Below are positions 17,332 through 25,812 of a DNA stretch of 64,000 nt, one piece after another. Source of the DNA: Gp1-AA122 sp036378535 (lineage in GTDB: Bacteria > Acidobacteriota > Terriglobia > Terriglobales > Acidobacteriaceae); assembly GCA_036378535.1 (NCBI GenBank), contig DASUWH010000031.1, positions 62,001-126,000 on the forward strand, given 5' to 3'. The first letter of the stretch is position 1. Every line of letters starts with the position of its first letter. The position numbers and the translations under genes were made by a program. The notes under the pieces were generated by a model. It searched no databases. It saw only the letters and a program-made list of their open reading frames with translations, and was not told the DNA's origin.

Positions 17332-17886
17332 ATGGGGAACTCCGTACTGCACATGAAATCATCATTACAAGATTTGGCGAACCTGATTGCACACCATACC
17401 GAAGGTATTCGCGAGGACCAGCTCTTGTGGCATCCGGAAGGGAAGTGGAGCGTTGCTGACATTCTGGAGCATCTCTCCCTCACCTATAGCGGAACGAAAA
17501 TTGTTTTCGATCGCTGTCTGCAATCGGGAAGACCCTCGGCCACCGCACCCACGTTTAGGGACCGGCTGGCCGCCTTCCTGGTGACGCGGTTGGGATATTT
17601 GCCATCCGGAAGACAAGCTCCTGCGGGAACACGACCGAAAGGAATTCCCGTTGAGAAAGCGCTCTCGGATATTGCCAGGAACATTCTGGCAATGGATGAG
17701 AGTATTGAGGCATGTGAGCGGCAGTTTGGGAGTAACGTTAAGATCGTGAACCATCCCTTTCTGGGGCCGTTCACAGCGGACGAGTGGCGAAGATTCCACT
17801 GCGTGCATGGGAAGCACCACCTTCGTCAGATTCGTCATTTGCGGATGTTAATGGAAGCGAAAGGCCGGCATTCGGCTCAAGCCTGA
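17332..17886 (+). CDS. DinB-superfamily protein
   Basis: A 184-residue protein with the four-helix DinB fold. The three metal-binding His are visible in ADILEHLSL (about residue 45) and in the C-terminal GKHHLRQIRHL (about 163-167). DinB-like proteins include thiol-dependent S-transferases such as bacillithiol and mycothiol enzymes, and many of unknown role. No thiol-biosynthesis gene is nearby. ATG at 17332 is used; ATG at 17353 is an alternative. Its stop is adjacent to the convergent coiled-coil gene. Confidence 0.75.
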   Translation: MGNSVLHMKSSLQDLANLIAHHTEGIREDQLLWHPEGKWSVADILEHLSLTYSGTKIVFDRCLQSGRPSATAPTFRDRLAAFLVTRLGYLPSGRQAPAGTRPKGIPVEKALSDIARNILAMDESIEACERQFGSNVKIVNHPFLGPFTADEWRRFHCVHGKHHLRQIRHLRMLMEAKGRHSAQA

Positions 17887-18513
17887 CTATTCCACGACGC
17901 CCGAAGGTATGCCGGCTTTGCGGGCCTGATCCTGCATGTCGCTGAGTTGCTGTTTGGCGCGATCCAGATCCTTCTGCTTGGCCTCAATCTTGTCTTTGTA
18001 GTCGCGATCTTCCTTGTCCCAGGAGTTGGCATTGCGCAGGCGGTTGCCCACGTCGGCGTACATGGCGGCGGCACGGAGGCGATACTCGCGCTGAAGGACG
18101 TCCACTTCGCGCGTCAGCAGGGTGATGGTGTCCTTTTGATCGGCGATTTTCTTGCGCCACTCGCCGTAGACGGCTTCCCGGTCTCCAGCGGATTGGTTGG
18201 GATCGACGGTCAGTTTTGTCTTGTCATCATCGGCCTTCGCCTGAGCATCCGAATTGGCGCTGCTGTCCTGCTCCGAAGGCGCGGTTTCGGACCTCAAGGA
18301 CGTCGGGGCCAGGGCCTGCTGGCCGACTACGTTGATGTGTTCCTCCCGAGGCAGGCTGTCGTTGTCAATGACCGGCTTAGGGGCGGATTGCTTGTCTTTG
18401 CGCTGAGCGCGGGCTGCGTCGGCGAGGCTCACATCGTTTTGACCGAAGCACGACGGAATCAGCATAAGGGTAACGACTAGTGCGCTTGCCAAGACGTAAG
18501 CTGTGCGTTTCAT
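17887..18513 (-). CDS. Exported coiled-coil protein
   Basis: A 208-residue protein with signal peptide MKRTAYVLASALVVTLMLIP, a polar, Pro/Ser/Asp-rich middle and a C-terminal coiled coil (about 125-200; ADQKDTITLLTREVDVLQRE, DYKDKIEAKQKDLDRAKQQL). The start is ATG at 18513, where the signal peptide begins; an upstream ATG would add 29 residues overlapping the PAS gene. It is the third gene of the prepilin peptidase operon. No family recognised; a periplasmic structural or assembly role is conceivable. Confidence 0.7.
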   Translation of the reverse strand: MKRTAYVLASALVVTLMLIPSCFGQNDVSLADAARAQRKDKQSAPKPVIDNDSLPREEHINVVGQQALAPTSLRSETAPSEQDSSANSDAQAKADDDKTKLTVDPNQSAGDREAVYGEWRKKIADQKDTITLLTREVDVLQREYRLRAAAMYADVGNRLRNANSWDKEDRDYKDKIEAKQKDLDRAKQQLSDMQDQARKAGIPSGVVE

Positions 18514-18575
18514 GTCCCTTCCTCTTTTCAGAACTGCGTCGAGTATTACCTCGGCGGCGAATTTGGCGAAGCCAG

Positions 18576-19436
18576 CTATCCCACTTCGGCAGCCGCGCAA
18601 TGATTCGCGCTGGCCAGAAAACCTCCAATGGTGCTTTGCAGGTGCTCAGCTTCGCAACGTATGTCGTTGGCCAGTTTCCCGGTTTCGCGCGCATCGTGGC
18701 TGGCGGCCATGCTGCAGGCGTATTCGGAAATGAGGGCAACGGAATTGCGCAGCTGTAGAGCCATTTCCGCGGAAATCTCGCCATGAATCTGTTGTTCGCG
18801 GCGCAAACGGGCGATATCGGTGCGATCGTTGAGCAGGCACGCGACGCCGAGCAGTTCCCCATCTCCCGCATACACGGGCGAAACGGTTACGTCGAGAACA
18901 CGCGCTTCTCCGGTGGGCGTGAGATAGTCCGCTTCTTCTTCGCGAAATCCAACTGCATTCTTGAGCGTGGAAGCGAGAGCCTCGGAGAGCTTGATCAGGG
19001 AGCGGGGCGAGACCTGAACGTGGGTCTCGCGGAAAAGCTCTTTGGCATTCATGCCCACAGGAGAGGCATAGCCCAGGATCCTTTTGGCGGCGCCATTGGC
19101 CTGCCGCACCAATCCCGGCAAATTGAAGAACACCACTCCGCAGGAAAGATTCGAGAGAACAGCGCCGCTGATGTTCTCGCTGGTTTTAGAGCGGCGGCGC
19201 TCGGCCTGCTGCAGCGTCTGCAACTCGTGTTTTTGCTGCTTCAGTTGCTGGATAACCGCGTGATAGGTATGCAGCGGAAAACTGTCATTGGCGGGATTGC
19301 CTTCGCCGAGGTTACGCTCCTCCTGCAAATTTCGGCGCATCTGGCGAATCAGGAACCAGCCCAGCAGAAATGCGAATACTGACCCGGCGGCGACGCCCGC
19401 CATGCGAAGGAACAGGGGGTTGGTCAGCAGTTTCAT
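18576..19436 (-). CDS. Membrane-anchored PAS protein with degenerate kinase dimerisation helix
   Basis: A 286-residue protein: one N-terminal membrane helix (MAGVAAGSVFAFLLGWFLI), a coiled coil (about 56-85) and a PAS domain (about 88-210, ending VACLLNDRTDI). The C-terminus aligns by eye with a HisKA dimerisation domain (ALQLRNSVALISEYACSMAA, then DIRCEAEHLQSTIGGFLAS), but the position of the phospho-accepting His is Leu and no ATPase domain follows. It is therefore not an active kinase. ATG at 19436 overlaps the stop of the peptidase gene as ATGA, so translation is coupled. It may sense or regulate rather than phosphorylate. Confidence 0.75.
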   Translation of the reverse strand: MKLLTNPLFLRMAGVAAGSVFAFLLGWFLIRQMRRNLQEERNLGEGNPANDSFPLHTYHAVIQQLKQQKHELQTLQQAERRRSKTSENISGAVLSNLSCGVVFFNLPGLVRQANGAAKRILGYASPVGMNAKELFRETHVQVSPRSLIKLSEALASTLKNAVGFREEEADYLTPTGEARVLDVTVSPVYAGDGELLGVACLLNDRTDIARLRREQQIHGEISAEMALQLRNSVALISEYACSMAASHDARETGKLANDIRCEAEHLQSTIGGFLASANHCAAAEVG

Positions 19437-20356
19437 ATCAGCCCCCAATACCAGCGGAGAAACTGGTCGCCAAAAAAGAATGAGAGCAGGGCCATGCTTC
19501 CCAGGAACACGCCAAAGGGCATCTGATAGTAGCGATAGACCATGGTCGCCGATTGCCAGGCGCGGCGGCGGGCCTGGCGCGCATTTTCATGCAGGCGCAG
19601 CATGCGCCGGCGAGTGCGCTTGATCCAGACCACAAACACGGTGCCCACCCCAAAGAACGAACCGGCGAGGGTGGCCGCAAAGAGCGTAAAAACGGTCAGG
19701 CGCAGACCCAGAAACGCGCCGACCATCGCCATCAGCTTGACATCGCCGAAGCCCATGCCCTCGACCCCGCGCCAGCGCATGTAGATCGCGCCCGCGCCGT
19801 AGATGAACGAAGCGCCCACGGCCGCACCCAGCAACGCATCGGCAAATGAAAATAAGCGCCAGGAAAGATCGGAGCTGACCGGAAGAGAGACTGTGCCGTG
19901 CATTAACTGCGTGGCCAGATCGTTGACCGGAACGAAGAGGCTAAAGAGCAGGCCCAGGGCGAGTCCGGGCAGGGTCAACTTGTCGGGAAGAAGCTTGGTT
20001 TCGGCGTCGCTGAAGATCAAACCGAGTAGCAGGAAGCCGAAGACAGCGCACTTCAGTGCCGCCACGGTCAGGCCGAGTTTCGCGTAACAGAGAACAAATA
20101 ATATTCCGGTAAGGAGCTCAACGGCCATGTAGCGCGGCGATATGGGTTTACGGCAATGGCGACAGCGGCCGCGCAGCAACAGCCAACTGAGGACGGGAAT
20201 GTTGTCATAGAACCGGATGGAAGTATGGCAATTGGGGCAGCTCGATCCTGGCGCGACCACCGACTGGCCCCGGGGCAGACGGTAGATACACACGTTCAGG
20301 AAGCTGCCAAAGGTCAGCCCAAAGACAAAAGTCGCAGCTGCGATAAATGGATCCAC
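19433..20356 (-). CDS. pilD: Type IV prepilin peptidase/N-methyltransferase
   Basis: Integral membrane aspartyl peptidase (A24 family, 307 residues) that cleaves prepilin leaders and methylates the new N-terminus. The cytoplasmic zinc-binding loop has CPNC (Cys40, 43) and CRHC (Cys65, 68). The catalytic Asp residues lie in LIFSDAETKLLPD and GMGFGDVKLMAMVG. Multiple membrane helices flank these. It is the first gene of a three-gene operon with the PAS and coiled-coil proteins. Likely substrates include the Flp pilin at 8033 or type IV pilins elsewhere. Confidence 0.95.
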   Translation of the reverse strand: MDPFIAAATFVFGLTFGSFLNVCIYRLPRGQSVVAPGSSCPNCHTSIRFYDNIPVLSWLLLRGRCRHCRKPISPRYMAVELLTGILFVLCYAKLGLTVAALKCAVFGFLLLGLIFSDAETKLLPDKLTLPGLALGLLFSLFVPVNDLATQLMHGTVSLPVSSDLSWRLFSFADALLGAAVGASFIYGAGAIYMRWRGVEGMGFGDVKLMAMVGAFLGLRLTVFTLFAATLAGSFFGVGTVFVVWIKRTRRRMLRLHENARQARRRAWQSATMVYRYYQMPFGVFLGSMALLSFFFGDQFLRWYWGLI

Positions 20357-20515
20357 AATGCTCTGCAGATTACCCGATGCTATTGATTTTTCTGATTATA
20401 TTGCGATTGCAGACAGGGCTCTAAGGTACCGAAAGTCATGTACTTTTGGACGGCCGGATCCCAAGTGTCCCTACGGCGGCGAGAGATGGGGGCGTCCGCG
20501 TGCTTGACGGCTTAC

Positions 20516-20719
20516 CTAGGCGGCTTCGGACGGGTCTTCGGGCTCGCCGGAGTGCTCGGGATTTTCGCCGGGCTCGGGAAAGTCGGTATCAGATTGCTTG
20601 ACCAGCGGGTCCTGGTCGCGGTGGCCGAGCTGGCCTTTGAGGGTGGTATTGGTGGGTTGATTGGGCTCTTCCTGCTCTAATGCGCCTTTCGAACGATCCT
20701 GATCTTTGTGCTCTGTCAT
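20516..20719 (-). CDS. Small hydrophilic, intrinsically disordered protein
   Basis: A 67-residue, highly charged protein without hydrophobic segments (MTEHKDQDRSKGALEQEEPN, GQLGHRDQDPLVKQSDTDFP). The consensus ribosome site AAGGAGA lies four bases before ATG, which argues that the frame is real. Composition resembles small stress-related disordered proteins, but function is unknown. The overlapping frame on the other strand has no comparable ribosome site. Confidence 0.65.
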   Translation of the reverse strand: MTEHKDQDRSKGALEQEEPNQPTNTTLKGQLGHRDQDPLVKQSDTDFPEPGENPEHSGEPEDPSEAA

Positions 20720-20844
20720 TCGGTCTCCTTATGGATTGCGGCACCAAGTTCGTTAACCTGCTTCCGGTCTCCCGAGGAGATTTCCTCAGGAAACGGATTT
20801 AGAGTGATTTGGAGGCATTCGAGTTTCTTGCCGAGGGTGAAAAA

Positions 20845-21045
20845 ATGAAAAAAACCATGTTGGGATTGGCTGCGGCAATGCTGTTTTCGACGATCGCTTT
20901 GGGCCAGGCGACTCCGGTCAGCAGCACGCCCGATCAGGCGCCGGCGCCGGCAGCGCAGCAGAAGAGCACGCATACCAGCGGCGCCAAGGTGCACCATACC
21001 AAGGCTCATCACAAGAGCCATAAGAGACATCACAAGGCGGCATAG
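20845..21045 (+). CDS. Small secreted His/Lys-rich protein
   Basis: A 66-residue protein: signal peptide MKKTMLGLAAAMLFSTIALG, an Ala/Pro/Gln-rich segment and a C-terminal tail of alternating His and Lys (VHHTKAHHKSHKRHHKAA). The His-rich tail could bind metal ions or polyanions, though this is inference. ATG at 20845 begins exactly at the signal peptide; an upstream in-frame ATG would bury it. A terminator follows, so it is a single transcription unit. Confidence 0.75.
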   Translation: MKKTMLGLAAAMLFSTIALGQATPVSSTPDQAPAPAAQQKSTHTSGAKVHHTKAHHKSHKRHHKAA

Positions 21046-21072
21046 AAGCTGCTGGAGTCGAGTCAATAAGCT

Positions 21073-21097
21073 GCGGGGCTAAGCGCTCCGCTTTTTT
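21073..21097 (+). terminator. Rho-independent terminator of the His-rich protein gene
   Basis: GCGGGGC (21073-21079) pairs with GCTCCGC (21085-21091), one G-T pair, loop of five, followed by six T. Confidence 0.85.
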
Positions 21098-21252
21098 ACT
21101 TACGACCGCATAGGCATGGCAGCGAAGCTTCATGCGGGTGCAAGTACTACACCTGAGTTGGTCACATTGGCGCTTGGCTTGTTCTTGAATTTTGCCAGCG
21201 TGTGGAATGCTGGTAACAGCTACGCGGGCGCCCGCGCCACGCGCACTTCTAA

Positions 21253-22089
21253 TTACTGGGCGCCGGAGGGTCTTGAGGAGACTCCCAGTTTCCTGAGTTG
21301 GTCCCGCGCCTGGGTGGCTTCCTGCGAACGCGGGTAGCGCTGGATTACGTGGCGCAATTCCTTGATGCCATCGTCGGTCTGACCCAACTGGATGAGAGAT
21401 GAGCCCTTCTTCAACTGGGCGGCAGCGGCTTTGGATCCGCTGGGGAAGTTCTGCAAGACCTGGTCATAGAACTTGACCGCTTGCTGGAAGTCGCCTTGGC
21501 GATAGGACAATTCCGCGAGATAGAAGAACGCGTTTCCTGCCAGATCGGTATTGGGGTAGTACTTGATGTAGTCGTTGAATTCCTGCGAGGCAACCTGCGC
21601 GTTACCGGCGTTGTAGTCGCGCAGCGCGTTGTTGTACAGAACGTCCGGAGGAGGCGCCTGGGACTGCTGCTGGGCAGCCTGTTGTTGCTGGGTCAGACTC
21701 TGCTGGCTCTGGGCCAGAGTATCGAGTTGCTGGCTGAGCTTGGTAAGGCGCGCTTTGAGTTCATCCATGCTGTCATTGAGCGATTGGATCTGGCCGGAAA
21801 GCTGGTCGGTGCGTCCGCCCACATCGGCTTGCTGTTTCTGCAGCGTGTTCTGAAGAGATTGAAGAGCACCCGCCAGCTTGTTGACCGTATCGGTGTCCTG
21901 CTCGACCAGGTTCTTCATGACGCCCATGCGCTCGTCGAAGGACTGCTGCATGCGCGCCATCTGATCCTGCAGCGCCTGAACTTGGGTCTGCAGTTGGACG
22001 ATTTCCTTGCTCACGCCCCAGGCCGAGGGAACCGCCAGACACAGCGCCGTAAAGAATGCCATCCCAGCAAGTATCGGATTGGTCTTCAT
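21253..22089 (-). CDS. cpoB: Tol-Pal system protein CpoB/YbgF
   Basis: Periplasmic coordinator of Tol-Pal function and cell-wall synthesis at division. From ATG at 22089 the 278 residues comprise a signal peptide ending PSAWG, an N-terminal coiled coil (about 25-150) that trimerises in known homologues, a Gln-rich linker, and a C-terminal TPR domain (about 165-270; YNNALRDYNAGNAQVASQEF, KAAAAQLKKGSSLIQLGQTD). It is the last gene of the Tol cluster, separated from pal by 211 bases that include an R2 hairpin. The coiled coil is longer than in the Escherichia coli protein. Confidence 0.92.
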   Translation of the reverse strand: MKTNPILAGMAFFTALCLAVPSAWGVSKEIVQLQTQVQALQDQMARMQQSFDERMGVMKNLVEQDTDTVNKLAGALQSLQNTLQKQQADVGGRTDQLSGQIQSLNDSMDELKARLTKLSQQLDTLAQSQQSLTQQQQAAQQQSQAPPPDVLYNNALRDYNAGNAQVASQEFNDYIKYYPNTDLAGNAFFYLAELSYRQGDFQQAVKFYDQVLQNFPSGSKAAAAQLKKGSSLIQLGQTDDGIKELRHVIQRYPRSQEATQARDQLRKLGVSSRPSGAQ

Positions 22090-22266
22090 AGTCACTTCCT
22101 GAGTGCCGAGATCCTCCCGGCGGAATCGAGCCAGCGAACACGCGGACAAATCTATGTTAGCGGCTTAAGTGGCTCAACGCCATCGGCGAGGCAAAAGCCG
22201 CCAAGGTAAGATGCAGGATTTGGCTCACCGGCTACAACTGGCCGGTGGGAGCGGATAAGCAGTTTG

Positions 22267-22295
22267 GTAGGGACGGCCGTGGCGGCCGTCCCTAC
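22267..22295. repeat. R2 stem-loop repeat, copy a
   Basis: Perfect 12-bp inverted repeat GTAGGGACGGCC with loop GTGGC, between pal and cpoB. Nearly the same as copy b at 30412-30442. It is not followed by a T run, so a terminator role is doubtful. Confidence 0.9.
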
Positions 22296-22300
22296 GCGAG

Positions 22301-23032
22301 TTATTGCCCGTACGCGAAGTGGCCGCGGCGGTTCTGCTGCCAGCACTGCTCGTTCGACTCAGTGCAGAACGGCTTCTCCTTGCCGTAGCTGATGGTCTTG
22401 ACGCGGCTGGCGTTAACACCGGCCTGCACCAAGGCGTTCTTCACCGCGTTGGCACGGTTGTCGCCCAGAGCAAGGTTGTATTCGGTCGAGCCGCGTTCGT
22501 CGCAGTGTCCCTCGATCGTGAAGCTGATGTTGGGATGCTGGGCGAGGAACTGGGCATCGGCCTGTACGGCGCCTTGCTGGTCGGGACGGACGTCGTACTT
22601 GTCGTAATCGAAGTAGACATCCTTGACGTTCTGCGAAAAGAGTTCCTGATCGCTGGCCGTCGGAGGCGGTGGCGGAGGCGGCGGCTGATTGACCGTCACC
22701 CGGGCGGTGGCTTCTTGAGTGCCACCGGGACCTTTGGCGGTCAGATGGTAGGTGGTGGAATCCGTCGGGCTGACTTGTTGTGAGCCGTTCGGCTGAACCG
22801 CGCCCACGCCGTCGATGTTGACGTCGGTGGCATTGGTGGTTTCCCACGTCAAGGTGCTGGACTGTCCCTTGTCGATGGTCTGGGGGTTAGCGCTCAGCGA
22901 AGCCGTAGGGGCTGCCGGCGGGGGTGGCGGAGGCGGCGGCGGAGGCGCCACCTTCTTCTTGCAAGCGCCGAGCGTCATGATGGCGCCCAACGCGAACACT
23001 ACCATGAACCACTTCATTCTTGCTTGCTTCAC
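22301..23032 (-). CDS. pal: Peptidoglycan-associated lipoprotein Pal with extra Ig-like domain
   Basis: Outer-membrane lipoprotein that binds peptidoglycan and TolB. Lipobox LGAC gives Cys24. A run of ten prolines follows, then an Ig-like domain (about 42-112; LSANPQTIDKGQSSTLTWET), a second proline run and the OmpA-like domain (about 128-240; VYFDYDKYDVRPDQQ, FTIEGHCDERGSTEYN, NRRGHF). Typical Pal proteins of about 170 residues lack the Ig-like module; here it lengthens the protein to 243 residues. Gene order between tolB and cpoB supports the assignment. Confidence 0.95.
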   Translation of the reverse strand: MKQARMKWFMVVFALGAIMTLGACKKKVAPPPPPPPPPPAAPTASLSANPQTIDKGQSSTLTWETTNATDVNIDGVGAVQPNGSQQVSPTDSTTYHLTAKGPGGTQEATARVTVNQPPPPPPPPTASDQELFSQNVKDVYFDYDKYDVRPDQQGAVQADAQFLAQHPNISFTIEGHCDERGSTEYNLALGDNRANAVKNALVQAGVNASRVKTISYGKEKPFCTESNEQCWQQNRRGHFAYGQ

Positions 23033-23081
23033 TTTTCCTCCCTGCGACTGCGCGCGCCCGGGAAAGCGGCCGCGGTTATGA

Positions 23082-24437
23082 CTATTTCCAACTCCAATTG
23101 GGCTGAGTATTAGTTCCAGTTGTAGTTAACTGCGTTTGTTTGGTGCCGTCGGCCAGCATGGTCCACAACTGCAGGCCGCCGGAGCGATTCGATTGAAAAA
23201 CGATGTGCCGGGAATCGGGAGACCAGGACGGAAAGTCGTTGCGTCCGCCATCGTGTGTGAGTTGCACCCACTGCTTGCTGACGACGTCCATGAGATAAAT
23301 ATCGCTGGAGCCGGGTTCGCCGGGACCGTACGCCCTGATCCACGCGAATGCCAGGAATTGGCCATTTGGCGACCATGCCGGGGAAACGGCGTAACCCTGG
23401 TCGGTCAAGCGCTGCACGTTGGTACCGTCGCCTTCCATGGTGTAAATCTGCGGCAGGCCAGTGCGGCCGCTAACGAAAGCAACCTGGGCGCCGGTCTTGG
23501 GATTCCACACCGGCGAGACATCGGGCCCGGGTGTTTGCGTAAGTCTTCGGAGTTCGCCACCGGCAGAGGCATCGGCGACATATATATCCGGATCACCAGT
23601 CCGGGATGAGGAGAAGGCAAGCTTGAGTCCATCGGGCGACCAGGCGGGCGAGAGATTGGTGCCGGGATAGTGCTGGAAGTTGACCAGTCGATTCAAATCC
23701 ATCGAGTACATCTTGATATCCCAACCGGTCTTGCTCAACGAGCTGAAAGCAATGCGGGATCCGTCTGGGGAAATCTTGGGCGAAATCGAAGTTGTACCCA
23801 AGTGCGTAATCTGGTGCTGGTTGTTGCCATCGTAATCCATGCCCCAGATTTCTTTGCGGCCGCTGCGGGTGCTGACGAAATAAATTTTGGTTTCAGCGAT
23901 ACCCTGCACGCCACCGCCCAGGCGATAGATGATTTCGTCGGCGAACTTGTGGGCGATCAGGCGTACGGCATCGGCGTTGGCGGTGTCCTGATATTGCTTT
24001 CCCAGAATCTGCGGCTGAGAAATATTCTTCAGATCGTAGAGCCAGCCTTGCACGGTGACGCTATTGCCGTTCACGCCGAGGTTGCCGAAGGCGAGCATGG
24101 CCGCATTCACCGGGGCCGAACTCCAGGCACTGAAGTTGACTTCGGTGGGCTGTCCTGGAATTTGCAAGGGATAAAAGCTCTTGGAGGCCACGTCGAAGAT
24201 GCCGGCGTTATCCAGATCGCTGAACAGGGTTTCGTTAAAAGTCTTCAACAGATCGGCATTTTGGGAGGCGGTGTTATTGGCCTTGAAGTCGGGGACCGCG
24301 ATGCGCACCTTCTCGACACCAAGTCCGGTGCCGGTGCGAATCCAGTCCTGACAGAAAGCAGGCAGCGCGAGCGCCAGCAAAAGCAGCAGCGATTTGAGCG
24401 CCAACCGACAAGCGGCTGCGAACGGACGGTCAGACAT
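23082..24437 (-). CDS. tolB: Tol-Pal system beta-propeller protein TolB
   Basis: Periplasmic partner of Pal and TolA in outer-membrane constriction. From ATG at 24437 the protein has 451 residues: a signal peptide (ending ALPAFCQ), an N-terminal domain (about 30-165) and a six-bladed WD40-like propeller with repeated blades such as TTSISPKISPDGSRIAFSS, SPAWSPDGLKLAFSS and SPAWSPNGQFLAFAW. The upstream ATG at 24494 would add 19 residues before the signal peptide and is unlikely. The 183-base gap to tolA holds the R4 repeat. Confidence 0.95.
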   Translation of the reverse strand: MSDRPFAAACRLALKSLLLLLALALPAFCQDWIRTGTGLGVEKVRIAVPDFKANNTASQNADLLKTFNETLFSDLDNAGIFDVASKSFYPLQIPGQPTEVNFSAWSSAPVNAAMLAFGNLGVNGNSVTVQGWLYDLKNISQPQILGKQYQDTANADAVRLIAHKFADEIIYRLGGGVQGIAETKIYFVSTRSGRKEIWGMDYDGNNQHQITHLGTTSISPKISPDGSRIAFSSLSKTGWDIKMYSMDLNRLVNFQHYPGTNLSPAWSPDGLKLAFSSSRTGDPDIYVADASAGGELRRLTQTPGPDVSPVWNPKTGAQVAFVSGRTGLPQIYTMEGDGTNVQRLTDQGYAVSPAWSPNGQFLAFAWIRAYGPGEPGSSDIYLMDVVSKQWVQLTHDGGRNDFPSWSPDSRHIVFQSNRSGGLQLWTMLADGTKQTQLTTTGTNTQPNWSWK

Positions 24438-24496
24438 TTTCAAAGATGCTGAATTTATCGTAAAGCGAGATATAGGAAAGCGCAAGGAATTCATTC

Positions 24497-24625
24497 GTCG
24501 TTGGTCCTTAGTCGTTGGTCGTTGGCATGAGTCGTAAGCTATCAGTCGTCAGCCCGAAGTTGCTAACCGATATCGGCTACAAGGCCGCAGTGCCAACGAC
24601 CAACAGCCAGCGACCAACGACTATC
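24497..24625. repeat. R4 mosaic inverted repeat between tolA and tolB
   Basis: The left part has several units of GTCGTTGGTC (24497-24525); the right part has CCAACGACCAAC and ACCAACGACTA (24592-24622) in inverted orientation. The motif recurs around the R1 copies at 620-720 and as a single unit near 29550. Confidence 0.7.
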
Positions 24626-25409
24626 TTTTATAGTCAAACCAAAATTCAACCGACACTTTGCTGCCCGAGTAATCGTTAGGCAGAGTCCCGAAAGTATCGA
24701 TTCGCTGAATAGCGCGAACCGCCGAGATATCGAGCGACGGCACTCCGCTTGATTGTTCCACCTGAACGTTGCTCGGGCGCCCCGAGCGCTCGATATCGAA
24801 GGTGATGTATACGCGCCGTGAATCGTTGACGCGCGGATCAACTTCATACTTGAGCCAGTTTTCTGAGACCTTCTGCTGCACTCCGCGGACGTAATAGGCG
24901 AAACGATTGCCGAAATCACCGCCGCCACCGCTGAATCCGAACCCGCCATGAGCGTTGCCGGCATTGAACGTGCCATAAGGGCCGCTGACCGGACCGCCCT
25001 CGCCGAAGGGTACCTCGTTAGTGGCTTCCTCGATCGGCGGTATTTTCGCTCGGCTGGCGCTGGTCACTGGCTTGGGCTTCTTCTTCGACCCTTTATCGGG
25101 AATCGGAATGGCGTCGGGTTCCTGCTCGACGGTTTTCGGCAATGACTTGGTTAAGCCTTTTGATTCGTTGGCCAGCACATTTTTCGTCTGCACACTGCTT
25201 CCGGGAAGGGGAACGTTGCTGACCAGGCTTACGCCGATAGCTCCGCCTCCTCCACCTGCGCCCCAACCCTGGCCGGGACGGCTATGCACGAACACGGAAT
25301 ACACGATGACCGCCGTGGTGACGCCCACATGCAGCACGGCAGACCAAGCCAGGGGCTTGCGCCATTCGCTATGTTCAAAAAATATGTCAGCGTTTGCCTG
25401 CATGCTCAT
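24621..25409 (-). CDS. tolA: TolA/TonB-type energy transducer
   Basis: Inner-membrane protein linking the TolQ-TolR motor to TolB/Pal. It has an N-terminal membrane helix (about 18-40; SAVLHVGVTTAVIVYSVFV), a Gly-, Pro- and Lys-rich periplasmic linker and a TonB-like C-terminal domain (about 170-260; VQQKVSENWLKYEVDPRVND, ITFDIERSGRPSNVQVEQSS, VRAIQRI). It has no long Ala/Lys helix like that of enterobacterial TolA. Its start overlaps the end of tolR by 23 bases (ATG at 25409 or 25403), so it is translationally coupled. Position makes it TolA rather than TonB. Confidence 0.85.
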   Translation of the reverse strand: MSMQANADIFFEHSEWRKPLAWSAVLHVGVTTAVIVYSVFVHSRPGQGWGAGGGGGAIGVSLVSNVPLPGSSVQTKNVLANESKGLTKSLPKTVEQEPDAIPIPDKGSKKKPKPVTSASRAKIPPIEEATNEVPFGEGGPVSGPYGTFNAGNAHGGFGFSGGGGDFGNRFAYYVRGVQQKVSENWLKYEVDPRVNDSRRVYITFDIERSGRPSNVQVEQSSGVPSLDISAVRAIQRIDTFGTLPNDYSGSKVSVEFWFDYKR

Positions 25410-25812
25410 CCAGCGGCTGGGTGACGATACTGACGTTCGCGATGCCCGACTGCTTCACCGCGTCCATGACGGTGGCGAAAACCCCAAAGGGAATATTCTC
25501 GTCCGCGCGCACGAAAACTGACTGGTGCTGCGGGTCACGAATCTTCTGCCGCAGCGTACTCCCAATCTGGTTGATGTTCACCGGATCGTTGCCGAGGAAG
25601 ACGCGCTGTGATTTATCGATGCTGATGACCATGCGCTCTTCCGTGATTTCTTTCACGGTGCGAGTCTTGGGAACGGCGACTTCGATTCCCGACTGCAGCA
25701 CGGGTGCGGTCACCATGAAGATGATGAGCAGCACCAGCACCACGTCGACCAAGGGAGTGATGTTGATCTCCGAGAGCGAGGTCTGGGTCTTTCCGTTGGC
25801 GGTGAAAGCCAT
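25387..25812 (-). CDS. tolR: TolR/ExbD proton-channel protein
   Basis: A 141-residue single-span protein of the ExbD/TolR family. The helix near residues 20-42 carries the essential Asp in NITPLVDVVLVLLIIFMV. A periplasmic domain follows with the usual ISIDKSQRVFLG and VFVRADENIPFG strands. The start codon overlaps the tolQ stop by one base (TAATG). With TolQ it forms the proton-driven stator that energises TolA. Confidence 0.94.
   Translation of the reverse strand: MAFTANGKTQTSLSEINITPLVDVVLVLLIIFMVTAPVLQSGIEVAVPKTRTVKEITEERMVISIDKSQRVFLGNDPVNINQIGSTLRQKIRDPQHQSVFVRADENIPFGVFATVMDAVKQSGIANVSIVTQPLDEHAGKR

Noticed and set aside
20438..20680. 80-residue frame on the + strand
   Set aside because: It is antisense to the better-supported acidic small gene (20516-20719), has no ribosome site and shows no protein-like features.
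21116..21337. 73-residue frame on the + strand after the terminator
   Set aside because: It runs into the antisense of cpoB and has no ribosome site; composition is not protein-like.
24621..25409. TonB for siderophore uptake
   Set aside because: Coupled with tolQ-tolR and followed by tolB-pal-cpoB, so TolA is the better reading.
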